Shown here one piece after another: positions 9,999 through 17,276 of a DNA stretch of 64,000 nucleotides. The stretch is from Solwaraspora sp. WMMD1047 (GTDB lineage: Bacteria; Actinomycetota; Actinomycetes; Mycobacteriales; Micromonosporaceae). The stretch covers positions 6,414,501 through 6,478,500 of the forward strand of contig NZ_JARUBL010000001.1 of assembly GCF_029626155.1 (NCBI RefSeq), in the 5' to 3' direction. Positions within the stretch are counted from its first letter, which is position 1, and each line of letters opens with the position of its first letter. A program made the position numbers and the translations under genes. Below the pieces are notes generated by a model that was given only the letters and a program-made list of their open reading frames with translations, made no database searches and was not told the DNA's origin.

Positions 9999-10055
9999 AC
10001 GAAGCTCCTGTAGAACGTGGATCGACCAAGATCTAAATTCATACAGGAGCTTCGT
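9999..10055 (+). promoter_or_regulatory. Stem-loop that can hide the transposase ribosome site
   Basis: ACGAAGCTCCTGTA (9999-10012) and TACAGGAGCTTCGT (10042-10055) form a perfect 14-bp stem with a 29-nt loop. The 3' arm contains the AGGAGC ribosome site (10045-10050) and touches the TTG start. RNA reading in from outside the element would carry both arms and mask the site; a transcript starting inside the loop would not. This is a known safeguard in IS10 and IS50, and its operation here is inferred. Confidence 0.75.
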
Positions 10056-11467
10056 TGTCCGGGGATTCTTCCATGGATGCGTTGCCGCGGCTTGGTGCGG
10101 GCGCCGCGTGGCAACACATCGGGCTGGGCGTGCTGTCACAGTCGGTGCCGCGAGAGCTCATCGATGAGGCGGTAGCGGCGACCGGAGTCACTCAGCGGCG
10201 GGTACGTCTGCTGCCGGCTCGGGTGGTGGTGTTGTTTGTGTTGGCGATGTGCCTGTTCAGTACGGACGGCTACCGGCAGGTGTGGCGGTTGCTGGTTTCG
10301 GGCTGGCCCGCGTTGGCCAGGATCACCCCTACCACCTCGGCGTTTTCTCAGGCCCGTCAGCGGTTGGGGGAGGCGCCTCTGAGATATCTGTTCGAGCGGG
10401 TGGCCGGGGCGCGGGGCGAGCCGGGCATGCCCGGCGTGTTCGTGGCCGGACGGCGGGTCGTGGCCTGGGACGGCACCAAGCTGCAGACGGCCGACAGTCC
10501 CGCCAATGAGGCCGCTTTTGGTCGTGATGCGGGTGGCGGTGGCAACACGGCGGGCTACCCACGGCTGTGGCTGTTGACGTTGATCGAGTGTGGCACGCAT
10601 GCGGTCATCGGTGCGTCGTTCGGCCGCGAAGCGGAAATGGTCCAGGCCCGCGCCCTGCTTCCCCTGCTACGGGAAGACATGCTGCTCGTCGCTGACCGGA
10701 ACTTTCACGGCTATGACCTGTGGCGGGCAGCGGAGGCCACCGGCGCAGGACTGCTCTGGCGGATGAAGTCCAACCGCCACCTGCCCGTGGTAAGGGCACT
10801 GCCAGATGGATCTTGGATATCAGTCATCAAACCCCCACCAGGGCGGCGGCGGGGCACCGAACCGGTCATCACCGTCCGGGTGATCGAGTACACCGTCACG
10901 GTCGCCACCACCAACCGACACGGCGTGACGGCATGCCGGACCGAGCGGTACCGGCTGGTCACCAACCTACTCTGCCCGCAGGACATCACCGCGGGACAGC
11001 TGATCGACTGCTACCACCAACGCTGGGAAACAGAGAACAGCTACCAGAACCTCAAGACCCACCAGCGAGGGTCGAAGGTCGTACTACGTTCCCACGATCC
11101 CACCGGTGTCCGGCAGGAGATGTGGGCTCATCTCATCGTCTACCAAGCGTTACGGGACCTGATCACCACGACCGCCGCCGAGCATCACCTCGACCCCGAC
11201 CGACTACCGTTCCTGACCTGCCTACGCCTGGCACGTCGACACGTCATCAACACCGCGATCACCACCAGCCGGGACCTCACCAGCGCACTGATCACGGTCG
11301 CTGACGAACTCCTAGACGATCAGACCGGCCCACGCCGGTCACGCTCCAGCCCCCGAGCGGTCAAACGCCCTACCTCGCCCTACCGCGGCAAGAAACGAAC
11401 CGAACCAGCATCAACCACAGCCACCTACACCACCAACCTCACCAAACCCGGCCCGGAAAGCACTTAA
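10055..11467 (+). CDS. IS4-family DDE transposase
   Basis: 470-residue transposase from a TTG start with an AGGAGC ribosome site 4 bp upstream; ATG 10073 is the alternative and would shorten it by six residues. The RNase H-like catalytic Asp residues are Asp139 (RRVVAWDGTKL) and Asp214 (LLVADRNFHG). The IS4 YREK signature is complete: Tyr320, Arg323, Glu327 and Lys334 in CYHQRWETENSYQNLK. The N-terminal domain (residues 25-115) resembles the IS4 N-terminal helical domain. The basic C-terminal tail is rich in Pro, Arg and Thr. No frameshift or stop is seen, so it should be active. Confidence 0.95.
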   Translation: MSGDSSMDALPRLGAGAAWQHIGLGVLSQSVPRELIDEAVAATGVTQRRVRLLPARVVVLFVLAMCLFSTDGYRQVWRLLVSGWPALARITPTTSAFSQARQRLGEAPLRYLFERVAGARGEPGMPGVFVAGRRVVAWDGTKLQTADSPANEAAFGRDAGGGGNTAGYPRLWLLTLIECGTHAVIGASFGREAEMVQARALLPLLREDMLLVADRNFHGYDLWRAAEATGAGLLWRMKSNRHLPVVRALPDGSWISVIKPPPGRRRGTEPVITVRVIEYTVTVATTNRHGVTACRTERYRLVTNLLCPQDITAGQLIDCYHQRWETENSYQNLKTHQRGSKVVLRSHDPTGVRQEMWAHLIVYQALRDLITTTAAEHHLDPDRLPFLTCLRLARRHVINTAITTSRDLTSALITVADELLDDQTGPRRSRSSPRAVKRPTSPYRGKKRTEPASTTATYTTNLTKPGPEST

Positions 11468-11481
11468 CTTCCTGGCATTGC

Positions 11482-11735
11482 GCCCCCGCGTCAAGGTGCG
11501 GGTTGTGCCGAAGGAGGTGGGGATCTATCCCGGACTCGCAGGAGCGTTCATCATCGCCGGTATGCCCGACGGTACCGGTGCTGGACATATCGACACTCAA
11601 GTGGGCGCCGACATCACCGTGCTACCCAAGGACGTTGCTAGCCTGACCGGTGCGTGGGACGACATCGGAGGCGATGCTCTCACTCGCAGACAGTCCCTCG
11701 ATCTGATCAAGGAGGCCGTGGAGTCATGGAAATGA
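11482..11735 (+). pseudogene. XRE/DUF5753 regulator, 3' part, beyond the IS element
   Basis: After the second target-duplication copy the frame resumes with VKVRVVPKEVGIYPGLAGAF and ends VESWK. This is the C-terminal half of DUF5753 (VLP-x-PG..AGAF....PD pattern). Removing the element and one GCCCCCGC copy gives EIASRPRVKVRVVPKEVG without any other change. The stop overlaps the DUF397 start by 10 nt. This piece has no start of its own with a ribosome site, so it is probably not made. Confidence 0.9.
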
Positions 11736-11914
11736 CCGGCGCCCGCTGGCGCACCGCCACCCGCTCCTCCACCAACGGCGGGTCCTGCGTCGAGGTGGCC
11801 GACAACCTGCCCGGCCGGGTACTGGTCCGCGACTCCAAGGACCGCACCGGCCCGACCCTCACCTTCGACCCCGCGCCCTGGCGCGCCTTCGTCGGCGACC
11901 TGCGTGGTCGCTGA
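11726..11914 (+). CDS. DUF397 protein, partner of the split XRE regulator
   Basis: 62 residues with the DUF397 hallmarks: W at residue 8, SSxxNGGSCVEVA, DSKD and the closing TFDPAPWRAFV. DUF397 genes nearly always follow an XRE/DUF5753 gene (Scr1/Scr2-, WhiJ- and BldB-related pairs), and the two products are thought to act together in controlling development or antibiotics, possibly as a toxin-antitoxin-like pair. Here the partner is broken by the IS element, leaving this gene orphaned and cut off from its usual upstream promoter. Confidence 0.9.
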   Translation: MEMTGARWRTATRSSTNGGSCVEVADNLPGRVLVRDSKDRTGPTLTFDPAPWRAFVGDLRGR

Positions 11915-11947
11915 GGTGGTAGCCGACCGCCCGTCAGGAGGTTGACC

Positions 11948-12141
11948 ATGAAGCTCGTTCCAGCACTGCGGGATGTGGCGCTGGTCGGCCCGCTGGTCCT
12001 GGGCTCGTGCTGTTCGGCGCCTTCGCGCTGAAGCAAGCACCGCACCCGTGGGTGTGGCTCGCCGCCGCCGCAGTCGTCGTCGCACGGTTCGCCTTCATAG
12101 CGTCGGGAGCCCACGGACGAGGCCCCACCAGGCCCGACTGA
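11948..12141 (+). pseudogene. Small two-segment membrane protein with a one-base frameshift
   Basis: The ATG at 11948 has an AGGAGG ribosome site. The first frame reads MKLVPALRDVALVGPLVLGS and stops after 27 codons. From about 12001 the adjacent frame continues as LVLFGAFALKQAPHPWVWLA and on through a second hydrophobic stretch to GRGPTRPD and a TGA at 12139-12141. One missing C near 12001-12004 would restore a 64-residue protein with two membrane segments. It is either a real decay event or a sequencing error. The function is not recognised. Confidence 0.75.
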
Positions 12142-12240
12142 CCGCTGCCGCTGCTGCTTGGGCTCGGCCCGGTTCGGACGGCCGGGTGCGGGTAGGAGGA
12201 CCAGGGTCAGTGATCCCGAACCGAGCAGGAGAGCAGACCC

Positions 12241-12849
12241 GTGGGAACCGTACGCGCACTCGTGTTGTGCTGCACGTTGAAGCCTTCTCCCGCGCCGTCC
12301 AGCGCGGAACAGTTGGGTCGGGAGGTGCTCGCCGCGCTCGCTGACCACGACGTCGACGGCGACCTGGTACGGGTGGTGGACCATCAGGTGAAGTTCGGTG
12401 TGTCGACCGACGAGGGTGACGGCGACGAGTGGCCGGCCATCCGGGAACGGGTGATGGCGGCGCAGATCCTGGTGGTGGCGACGCCCATCTGGCTCGGCCA
12501 ACCGTCGAGCGTCTGCAAGATGGTGTTGGAGCGCCTCGACGCCGAACTGTCGGAGACCGACGACCAGGGCCGACTACTGACCTTCGGCAAGGTCGCCACG
12601 GTCGCCGTGGTCGGCAACGAGGACGGCGCGCACCACGTCACGGCCGAGGTACTCCAGGCCCTGACCGACGTCGGGTTCACCATTCCGGCCGCCGCCTCGA
12701 CCTACTGGGTCGGCGAGGCGATGGGCGGCGTTGACTACCGCGACGCGGGACCGAAGCCGGACACCACCGGCAAGGCGACGAAGACCCTCGCCACCAACGC
12801 GGCGCACCTGGCACACCTGCTCGCCGACCAGCCCTACCCCGCCAGCTGA
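12241..12849 (+). CDS. Flavodoxin-fold NAD(P)H-dependent oxidoreductase
   Basis: 202 residues with a Rossmann-like flavodoxin fold of the NADPH-dependent FMN reductase type. Strand 1 RALVLCCTLKPSPAPSSAEQ carries the phosphate-binding loop, AQILVVATPIWLGQPSSVCK is the typical second flavin-contact strand and loop, and VATVAVVGNEDGAHH the third. The GTG start at 12241 has a GGAGAGC site upstream. It stands alone, so its substrate (quinone, flavin or azo compound) cannot be told. Confidence 0.85.
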   Translation: MGTVRALVLCCTLKPSPAPSSAEQLGREVLAALADHDVDGDLVRVVDHQVKFGVSTDEGDGDEWPAIRERVMAAQILVVATPIWLGQPSSVCKMVLERLDAELSETDDQGRLLTFGKVATVAVVGNEDGAHHVTAEVLQALTDVGFTIPAAASTYWVGEAMGGVDYRDAGPKPDTTGKATKTLATNAAHLAHLLADQPYPAS

Positions 12850-12954
12850 GCCCCCAGCCCTGGGCGAACAGCGGGGGACCCCGCGTGGGTCGACCGACAC
12901 GTCGCCACGCCGGCGCAGGGGTGGACTCCCCCGCCGCGGGGTAGGAAGTTCCCC

Positions 12955-13701
12955 ATGCGGTGGATGGCACACGGCAGCGGGGGTGGCCGGCGTGTTGCCG
13001 CATTGTTGACCAGTGTCCTCTTGGCGGCCGCCGGTTGCGGTTGGCCGGCGGACACCGGTACCACCCTGGTCGAGGTCGAGGGTGGCGTGTTGCGGGTGGG
13101 GGTGACGGAGAACCCGCCCTGGTCCGTACTCCCCGACGACGGCGAGCCGCGCGGCGCCGAGGTGGTGTTGGTCCAGCGGCTCGCCGATCGACTCGACGCT
13201 CGGGTGGAGTGGTATCCCGGTTCGGAGTCGACGCTGATGGCCGCGCTCAAGGATCGGGTGCTCGCCCTGGTGATCGGCGGCTTGACGGAGCAGGCTCCGT
13301 GGACCGAAGCGGCGTCCTTCACCCGCCCCTATGTCACGATGCGAACCGTCGTGGCCGCCGCGCCCGGGGTGCCGGTGCCGGCCGACCTGGACGGGATACC
13401 CGTGACGGTCGAGGCCGGCACGGCGCAGGTCGCGGCAGTGGCCGCGGCGGGGGCCGTCGTCACCCCGGTCGAGACGGTGACCGGTCAGGAGGGGACGCCA
13501 GCCGTCGTCGACGAATGGCAGCTGACGCGGTTGGATCTACTCCCTAGCGACCATGAGCTTGACCAGCAGAAACACGTATGGGCGGTGCCGCCCGGCGAGA
13601 ACGGGTGGCAGGTGGCGGTGGAGCGGTTCCTGCTCGACCTGTCGCACGACGAGGTCACCCGACTGCTGGTCGAGGCGGACCGGCAGGAGACCGCCGGATG
13701 A
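12955..13701 (+). CDS. Family 3 solute-binding lipoprotein
   Basis: 248-residue lipoprotein. A hydrophobic leader ends in LLAAAGC (lipobox), so it is anchored outside the membrane. The family 3 (polar amino acid/glutamine type) binding fold is recognisable in GGVLRVGVTENPPWSVL, AEVVLVQRLADRLDARVEWY and EQAPWTEAASFTRPY. No ABC permease or ATPase is nearby; instead its stop overlaps the start of a cation-efflux-like gene by 4 nt (ATGA). That suggests a sensing or delivery role for the membrane protein rather than a classical importer. Confidence 0.82.
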   Translation: MRWMAHGSGGGRRVAALLTSVLLAAAGCGWPADTGTTLVEVEGGVLRVGVTENPPWSVLPDDGEPRGAEVVLVQRLADRLDARVEWYPGSESTLMAALKDRVLALVIGGLTEQAPWTEAASFTRPYVTMRTVVAAAPGVPVPADLDGIPVTVEAGTAQVAAVAAAGAVVTPVETVTGQEGTPAVVDEWQLTRLDLLPSDHELDQQKHVWAVPPGENGWQVAVERFLLDLSHDEVTRLLVEADRQETAG

Positions 13702-14651
13702 AGGTGTACGACCGGTTCGAGTTGCCCCCGGATCGCGCCGCGCTGCATCACCGGGCGATCCGGCTTGAGTGGTGGACCATCGCCTTCTTCGTCGCCGCGG
13801 TCGCGCTGTTGGCATTGACGCTGGGCCAGTCACAGGCGATGAAGGCGGCGTGGATCGAGGACATGTTGGGGCTGGTGCCGCCGACCGTGTTCCTGATCGC
13901 CGCCCGCTACCGCAACCGCAAACCCACCGAACGATTCCCGTACGGCTACCACCGCTCGGTCAGCGTCGCGTTCCTGGCCGGCTCCGTCGCGCTTCTCGGC
14001 CTCGGCGGCTACGTCGTCTACGACTCGGCCAGCCGGCTGATCGCCCGGGAACGGGCACCGATCGGTCTCATCGAGGTGCTCGGCCACCAGTTCTGGCTGG
14101 GCTGGCTGATGGTGGCGGTGCTGTTCGTCACGATGGTGCCGGCGGTTCTGCTCGGCCGGGCCAAGCTGAAACTCGCCCGCGAACTGCACGACAAGGTGCT
14201 CTACGCCGACGCGGAGATGAACCGGGCCGACTGGCTCACCGCTGCCGCCGCGATTCTCGGTGTGCTCGGCATCGGCGCCGGGCTCTGGTGGGCCGACGCG
14301 GTCGCTGCCCTGATCATCGGTGGTGACATCGTCCGCGACGGGGTACGCACCACCCGCAGCGCCGTGGCCGACCTGATGGACGAGCGACCCACGATGGTCG
14401 ACGGCAGCCGACCCCACCCGGTGCCCGAGCAACTGCTGGCCGCCGTTCGCGACCACGACTGGATCACCGACGCGTGGCTGCGCATCCGTGAAGAGGGCCA
14501 CGTCTTCGTCGGGGAACTCCTCGTCGTTCCCCGCGCCGACACCGACTCGCTGGTACAACGACTCGAACACCTGTCGGCATTCACCCGCGACTTCGACTGG
14601 CGCGTGCACGACATCGTCATCGCCCCGGTCACCCGCATCGAACACGACTGA
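13698..14651 (+). CDS. CDF-like cation efflux membrane protein
   Basis: 317 residues with about five or six membrane segments, resembling the cation diffusion facilitator family. The segments around ERFPYGYHRSVSVAFLAGSV, EMNRADWLTAAAAILGVLGI and GLWWADAVAALIIGGDIVRD match CDF transmembrane segments 2, 5 and 6. The usual HxxxD metal site of segment 5 reads NxxD here (NRADW), and the segment 6 Asp is kept in WADA. A soluble C-terminal domain (residues 235-317) follows. Translationally coupled to the binding lipoprotein upstream. The changed metal site makes the transported ion uncertain. Confidence 0.8.
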   Translation: MKVYDRFELPPDRAALHHRAIRLEWWTIAFFVAAVALLALTLGQSQAMKAAWIEDMLGLVPPTVFLIAARYRNRKPTERFPYGYHRSVSVAFLAGSVALLGLGGYVVYDSASRLIARERAPIGLIEVLGHQFWLGWLMVAVLFVTMVPAVLLGRAKLKLARELHDKVLYADAEMNRADWLTAAAAILGVLGIGAGLWWADAVAALIIGGDIVRDGVRTTRSAVADLMDERPTMVDGSRPHPVPEQLLAAVRDHDWITDAWLRIREEGHVFVGELLVVPRADTDSLVQRLEHLSAFTRDFDWRVHDIVIAPVTRIEHD

Positions 14652-14687
14652 CGCGCAGGTCAGGCGGCGCGCCGCCCATCGTCCAGC

Positions 14688-14728
14688 GACAAGCAGGCTT
14701 GACACTAACATCAGAGTCGGGCTAACTA
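14688..14728 (+). promoter_or_regulatory. Outlying copy of the XRE operator with promoter-like spacing
   Basis: GACAAGCAGGCTTGAC (14688-14703) fits the palindrome GTCAAGCnnGCTTGAC found three times before the small XRE gene (17009-17070). A TTGACA (14699-14704) followed 17-18 bp later by CTAACT/TAACTA would make a plus-strand promoter reading antisense into the small gene at 14726. The following GAGTC lies at the same distance as in the 17009 copy, so the two segments look like diverged duplicates bordering the toxin cassette. Confidence 0.5.
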
Positions 14729-15010
14729 CGACGGTCGACCCAGCCTGAGAACTCGTTGATGGGCGAGGTGAAAGGCCCTGACCGCCTCCGAAACCGCGAC
14801 GGCTCCCTCCCGGTCCCAGATGGTGTCGTCGCCGAGTTGCACACTGCGAACCATCAGGACGGAACCGTCGGCGATCTCGACGTTCTCGGCGGTGAACTCG
14901 TAGTCCCTGCGCTCGCCCGCATCGCCGACGACGCAGACGCTGTAGGTCGCCTCACCCGTGACCGTCACACCGGTCACCCGCCAGCGAGCGGGAGGGAGGT
15001 CATCCGTCAC
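14726..15010 (-). CDS. Small protein after the toxin gene, putative immunity protein
   Basis: 94 residues with no recognised family. The GTG start (15008-15010) overlaps the toxin gene stop (GTGA), so the two are translationally coupled and the longer upstream frame is not used. The sequence suggests a small beta-rich domain (ARWRVTGVTVTGEATYSVCV, then RDYEFTAENVEI) with a C-terminal helix (AVAVSEAVRAFHLAHQRVLR). Its place directly after a polymorphic-toxin-like gene is the usual place for an immunity protein, and that assignment rests on position only. Confidence 0.6.
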   Translation of the reverse strand: MTDDLPPARWRVTGVTVTGEATYSVCVVGDAGERRDYEFTAENVEIADGSVLMVRSVQLGDDTIWDREGAVAVSEAVRAFHLAHQRVLRLGRPS

Positions 15011-16242
15011 TGCTTGAACACCGCGTTTCCGTTCCAGTACTCCAGGAATTCGTCGAGATCCATAGCATATGTCGATCCCCCGCCCCACGGGTCCCGGATC
15101 GCGATCCGACCGTCTGGCCGCACCCCGTCGACCACCACCGCATGGCCGATCGAGTTAGTTGGATCTTTCAGCTCCGCGCCCCAGGGTGCTCGCTGGTTGA
15201 GAAGGTCGAGCGCGTCCGGCCCGACGTAGCCTCCGCGCCATCCGGGGCCGAGCGCTTCGGGCAGTCGGTCGATCGGCGCTGGCGCTCCGAGCGAGTCGAG
15301 CAGTTCGTCCTGCGATCGCCCCGACAACATCGCGCCGGTCGCGGACACGCAGGACGCATCATTCTGCTGCGCTATGGCACCTCCCGGCGCCTCGTCGATG
15401 GTGCGCCAGTTGCCGCCCGCACCGGCCAGAGACGGGTCACCAGCCGGAATCGCCCGGACCGGGCCGGTATCGGTGGTACGACGTCGCAGCAGGTTCGCGA
15501 TGTGGCCGACAATCTCGTCGAGTTGCCTGGCCAGCGGCGACAGGTTGTCGAGGCTGCGAATGACCGCCCGCAGGACGCGAGCGATTCGCGCGGCCCACTT
15601 GGCCACCAATGCGCTGATCTGTGAGCCTACGTACGGCGTCGCGATGCCGAGAGTGAGGACCTCCTCCGCTGTCCAGAGGGGTAGCCGCACCAGCAGAACC
15701 GAGACGCACTCGGCGATGAGGTCGCGCACGAGCGTGCGAGCGGTCGCAACCAGGCTGCCGGTGATCGCCACCATCGAGGCCATCCCATCTGCGGCCCTGG
15801 CCAGCCCTCGGACCAGGTCGACATCCTGGTCCGCCCGGAACCGGTACGCGTCCGCTGCCCGCCCCCACCAGTCCGGCATCTCGGTCAGTTTTGCTTTCAC
15901 GTACAGGTCCACGGTCGTGCCGTGCGACTTCGCCACATTGCGCCACGTCTGCGCGTTGGCGTCGACCTGATCCGGGTCACCGGCCAACCAGTCCAACGCA
16001 TCCGACAGCGGCTTGATGTGCTCGACCGCGAAGCCGAATCCGGCGGCGACCAGAGCACCAACCGGATCGACAACCCATACCGCTGTCTCGGCGGCCGTGC
16101 TGACAGCGCCAAGGCTGACGTCGACCCAGGACTGGCTGTTGATGCCGTCCAGCGTCATGTCGAGGGTCTCGAGGATGCCGATCCCGGAGTACCAAGTGGT
16201 CGAATCGACCCGTTCTGCGATGAGCGGGTTGGGCGTGTTCAC
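15007..16242 (-). CDS. Type VII-linked putative toxin with C-terminal papain-like protease/deamidase domain
   Basis: 411 residues from a GTG start that overlaps the preceding gene. The N-terminal half is helical and holds a WxG-like motif (PDWWGRAADAYRFRADQDVD, near residue 120) typical of type VII substrate proteins. A hydrophobic/helical middle follows (about 165-265). The C-terminal 125 residues resemble a papain/C39-like fold: QQNDASCVSATGAML with Cys298, SIGHAVVVDGV with His367 and AIRDPWGGGSTYAM with Asp384 form a likely Cys-His-Asp triad. Similar domains occur as protease or glutamine-deamidase toxins in polymorphic toxin systems. Export by an ESX machine is inferred, since no ESX components are in the window. 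Confidence 0.72.
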   Translation of the reverse strand: MNTPNPLIAERVDSTTWYSGIGILETLDMTLDGINSQSWVDVSLGAVSTAAETAVWVVDPVGALVAAGFGFAVEHIKPLSDALDWLAGDPDQVDANAQTWRNVAKSHGTTVDLYVKAKLTEMPDWWGRAADAYRFRADQDVDLVRGLARAADGMASMVAITGSLVATARTLVRDLIAECVSVLLVRLPLWTAEEVLTLGIATPYVGSQISALVAKWAARIARVLRAVIRSLDNLSPLARQLDEIVGHIANLLRRRTTDTGPVRAIPAGDPSLAGAGGNWRTIDEAPGGAIAQQNDASCVSATGAMLSGRSQDELLDSLGAPAPIDRLPEALGPGWRGGYVGPDALDLLNQRAPWGAELKDPTNSIGHAVVVDGVRPDGRIAIRDPWGGGSTYAMDLDEFLEYWNGNAVFKQ

Positions 16243-16562
16243 CTGCCGCTGCTGTAGGTCGTGTCCAGCTCGATGGCGTTCCCGTCGTCACTTTCGACGT
16301 AGCTGTTTGCGGCCGCGCGAAGCGCCATCCCAGCCCGGTCCAGTGACTCGGCCGCAGTCTGTGAAGCAGCTACGATGCGCTGCTGGATCGGCTCCAGGAT
16401 CATGGGCCAGACGGCACACAGCTGCCCGTAGGCAGCACGATCCAACATCACCGTGCGGGCCGCTCCGGCCGCGTGGTCAAGCCGCTCGGCCAGATCTTCC
16501 ACCGTCCCGGCGTGGGCGCGAATCTGTTCTGGTGTCAGGCCGACACCCGCGACAGGGTTCAT
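16239..16562 (-). CDS. EspC-like type VII secretion-associated protein
   Basis: 107-residue all-helical protein of the ESX-associated EspC/excreted-virulence-factor type, a WXG100-like helical hairpin. The pattern LTPEQIRAHAGTVEDLAERL opens the first helix, and WPMILEPIQQRIVAASQTAA leads into the second, ending in AANSYVESD. It overlaps the upstream YbaB-like gene and the downstream toxin gene by 4 nt each (ATGA, GTGA). It probably acts as the export partner or adaptor of the toxin. Confidence 0.75.
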   Translation of the reverse strand: MNPVAGVGLTPEQIRAHAGTVEDLAERLDHAAGAARTVMLDRAAYGQLCAVWPMILEPIQQRIVAASQTAAESLDRAGMALRAAANSYVESDDGNAIELDTTYSSGR

Positions 16563-16885
16563 CGAACGTCGCCGTCGAACCCGGCCGCGATCAGCGTCCG
16601 CCGGACCCGGTCCGCGAGCTCCGTCCGGGCCGCGCTATTCGCGGCGAGTACCGCACGGACGATCTGCTCCCTCGACCAACCATCCACCTGATCCCCCAGT
16701 TTCAGATCCATCAGGTTGCCGCGCCGGTCGACGGTGACGCGGACCGCCCCGGACTCGGCCTCGCCGTACGCGGTCAGGTCCCGCATCTGGTCGGACACGT
16801 CGGACGCTCGGCGTGCCCTCTCCTCGATCGTTTCTTGCCAGTCAGTGATCCATTGCTCGGCGCCGGCAAAATTTCTCCCGACCAT
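16559..16885 (-). CDS. YbaB/EbfC-like protein at the head of the toxin cassette
   Basis: 108 residues with an N-terminal coiled helix (EQWITDWQETIEERARRASD), a central strand region AVRVTVDRRGNLMDLKLGDQ and a C-terminal helix rich in Ala and Arg. This is the YbaB/EbfC layout. Such YbaB-like genes often open actinobacterial operons that encode WXG/EspC-like proteins and polymorphic toxins; whether they bind DNA there or act as chaperones is unknown. The ATG at 16885 follows a GGGGGACAG ribosome site. Confidence 0.75.
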   Translation of the reverse strand: MVGRNFAGAEQWITDWQETIEERARRASDVSDQMRDLTAYGEAESGAVRVTVDRRGNLMDLKLGDQVDGWSREQIVRAVLAANSAARTELADRVRRTLIAAGFDGDVR

Positions 16886-17008
16886 GGGCTGTCCCCCGGC
16901 TGCTTCGGCTCACCAATCCGCCGTCAAGCCTAGAAGGCACTGACATCCTCATCAATGTCAGCAATCAGCACCTCCGGCAGGCCCGCCCTCGTCGCATCGA
17001 CGGACAGT

Positions 17009-17070
17009 GACAAGCGAGCTTGACATGACACTCGGAGTCAAGCAGACTTGACCAGACAAGGTTGCTTGAC
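17009..17070. promoter_or_regulatory. Three operator palindromes in the toxin cassette/XRE divergent region
   Basis: GACAAGCGAGCTTGAC (17009-17024), GTCAAGCAGACTTGAC (17037-17052) and GACAAGGTTGCTTGAC (17055-17070) fit one palindrome, GTCAAGCnnGCTTGAC. They lie between the YbaB-like gene (minus) and the small XRE gene (plus). TTGACA at 17020 with CAGACT 17 bp later could be the XRE promoter, so the sites cover it. The XRE protein is the natural candidate to bind them and could control the toxin cassette as well. A fourth copy is at 14688-14703. Confidence 0.65.
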
Positions 17071-17084
17071 ACATCTGGATGGTC

Positions 17085-17276
17085 ATGAGGAACGACCTGC
17101 GAGAGCTTCGGACGGCGGCGGGGTTGTCCCAGCGGGAGTTGGGGCTGGCGCTGAACGTTTCGCGGCAGACCGTCAACTCGATCGAGACCGGCCGCTACGA
17201 CCCGTCCCTCCCGCTGGCGATCGCCATCGCCCGCCACTTCAATCGCACCGTTGAGGAGATCTTTCATGTCGACTGA
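17085..17276 (+). CDS. Small XRE helix-turn-helix regulator
   Basis: 63 residues consisting of a single HTH domain: RNDLRELRTAAGLSQRELGL, then NVSRQTVNSIETGRYDPSLP, then a C-terminal VEEIFHVD. This is the YozG/HTH_3 type that usually pairs with a small membrane protein. ATG 17085 matches the family start; ATG 17079 two codons earlier is possible. No ribosome site is obvious. The 3' end overlaps the next gene by 11 nt. Confidence 0.88.
   Translation: MRNDLRELRTAAGLSQRELGLALNVSRQTVNSIETGRYDPSLPLAIAIARHFNRTVEEIFHVD

Larger units (their letters stand above)
9957..11481 (+). mobile_element. IS4-family insertion sequence, complete (1525 bp)
   Basis: The ends are perfect 19-bp inverted repeats: GCAATGCCAGGAAGTTAAG at 9957-9975 and its complement at 11463-11481. 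They are flanked by an 8-bp direct target duplication GCCCCCGC at 9949-9956 and 11482-11489. The single gene is a DDE transposase with the IS4 signature. Intact ends, duplication and transposase indicate a recent, probably still functional insertion. It splits an XRE regulator gene. Confidence 0.97.

Noticed and set aside
14726-15088. Longer 120-residue form of the small gene
   Set aside because: The extra N-terminus would lie inside the toxin gene; the GTGA overlap start fits the operon pattern.
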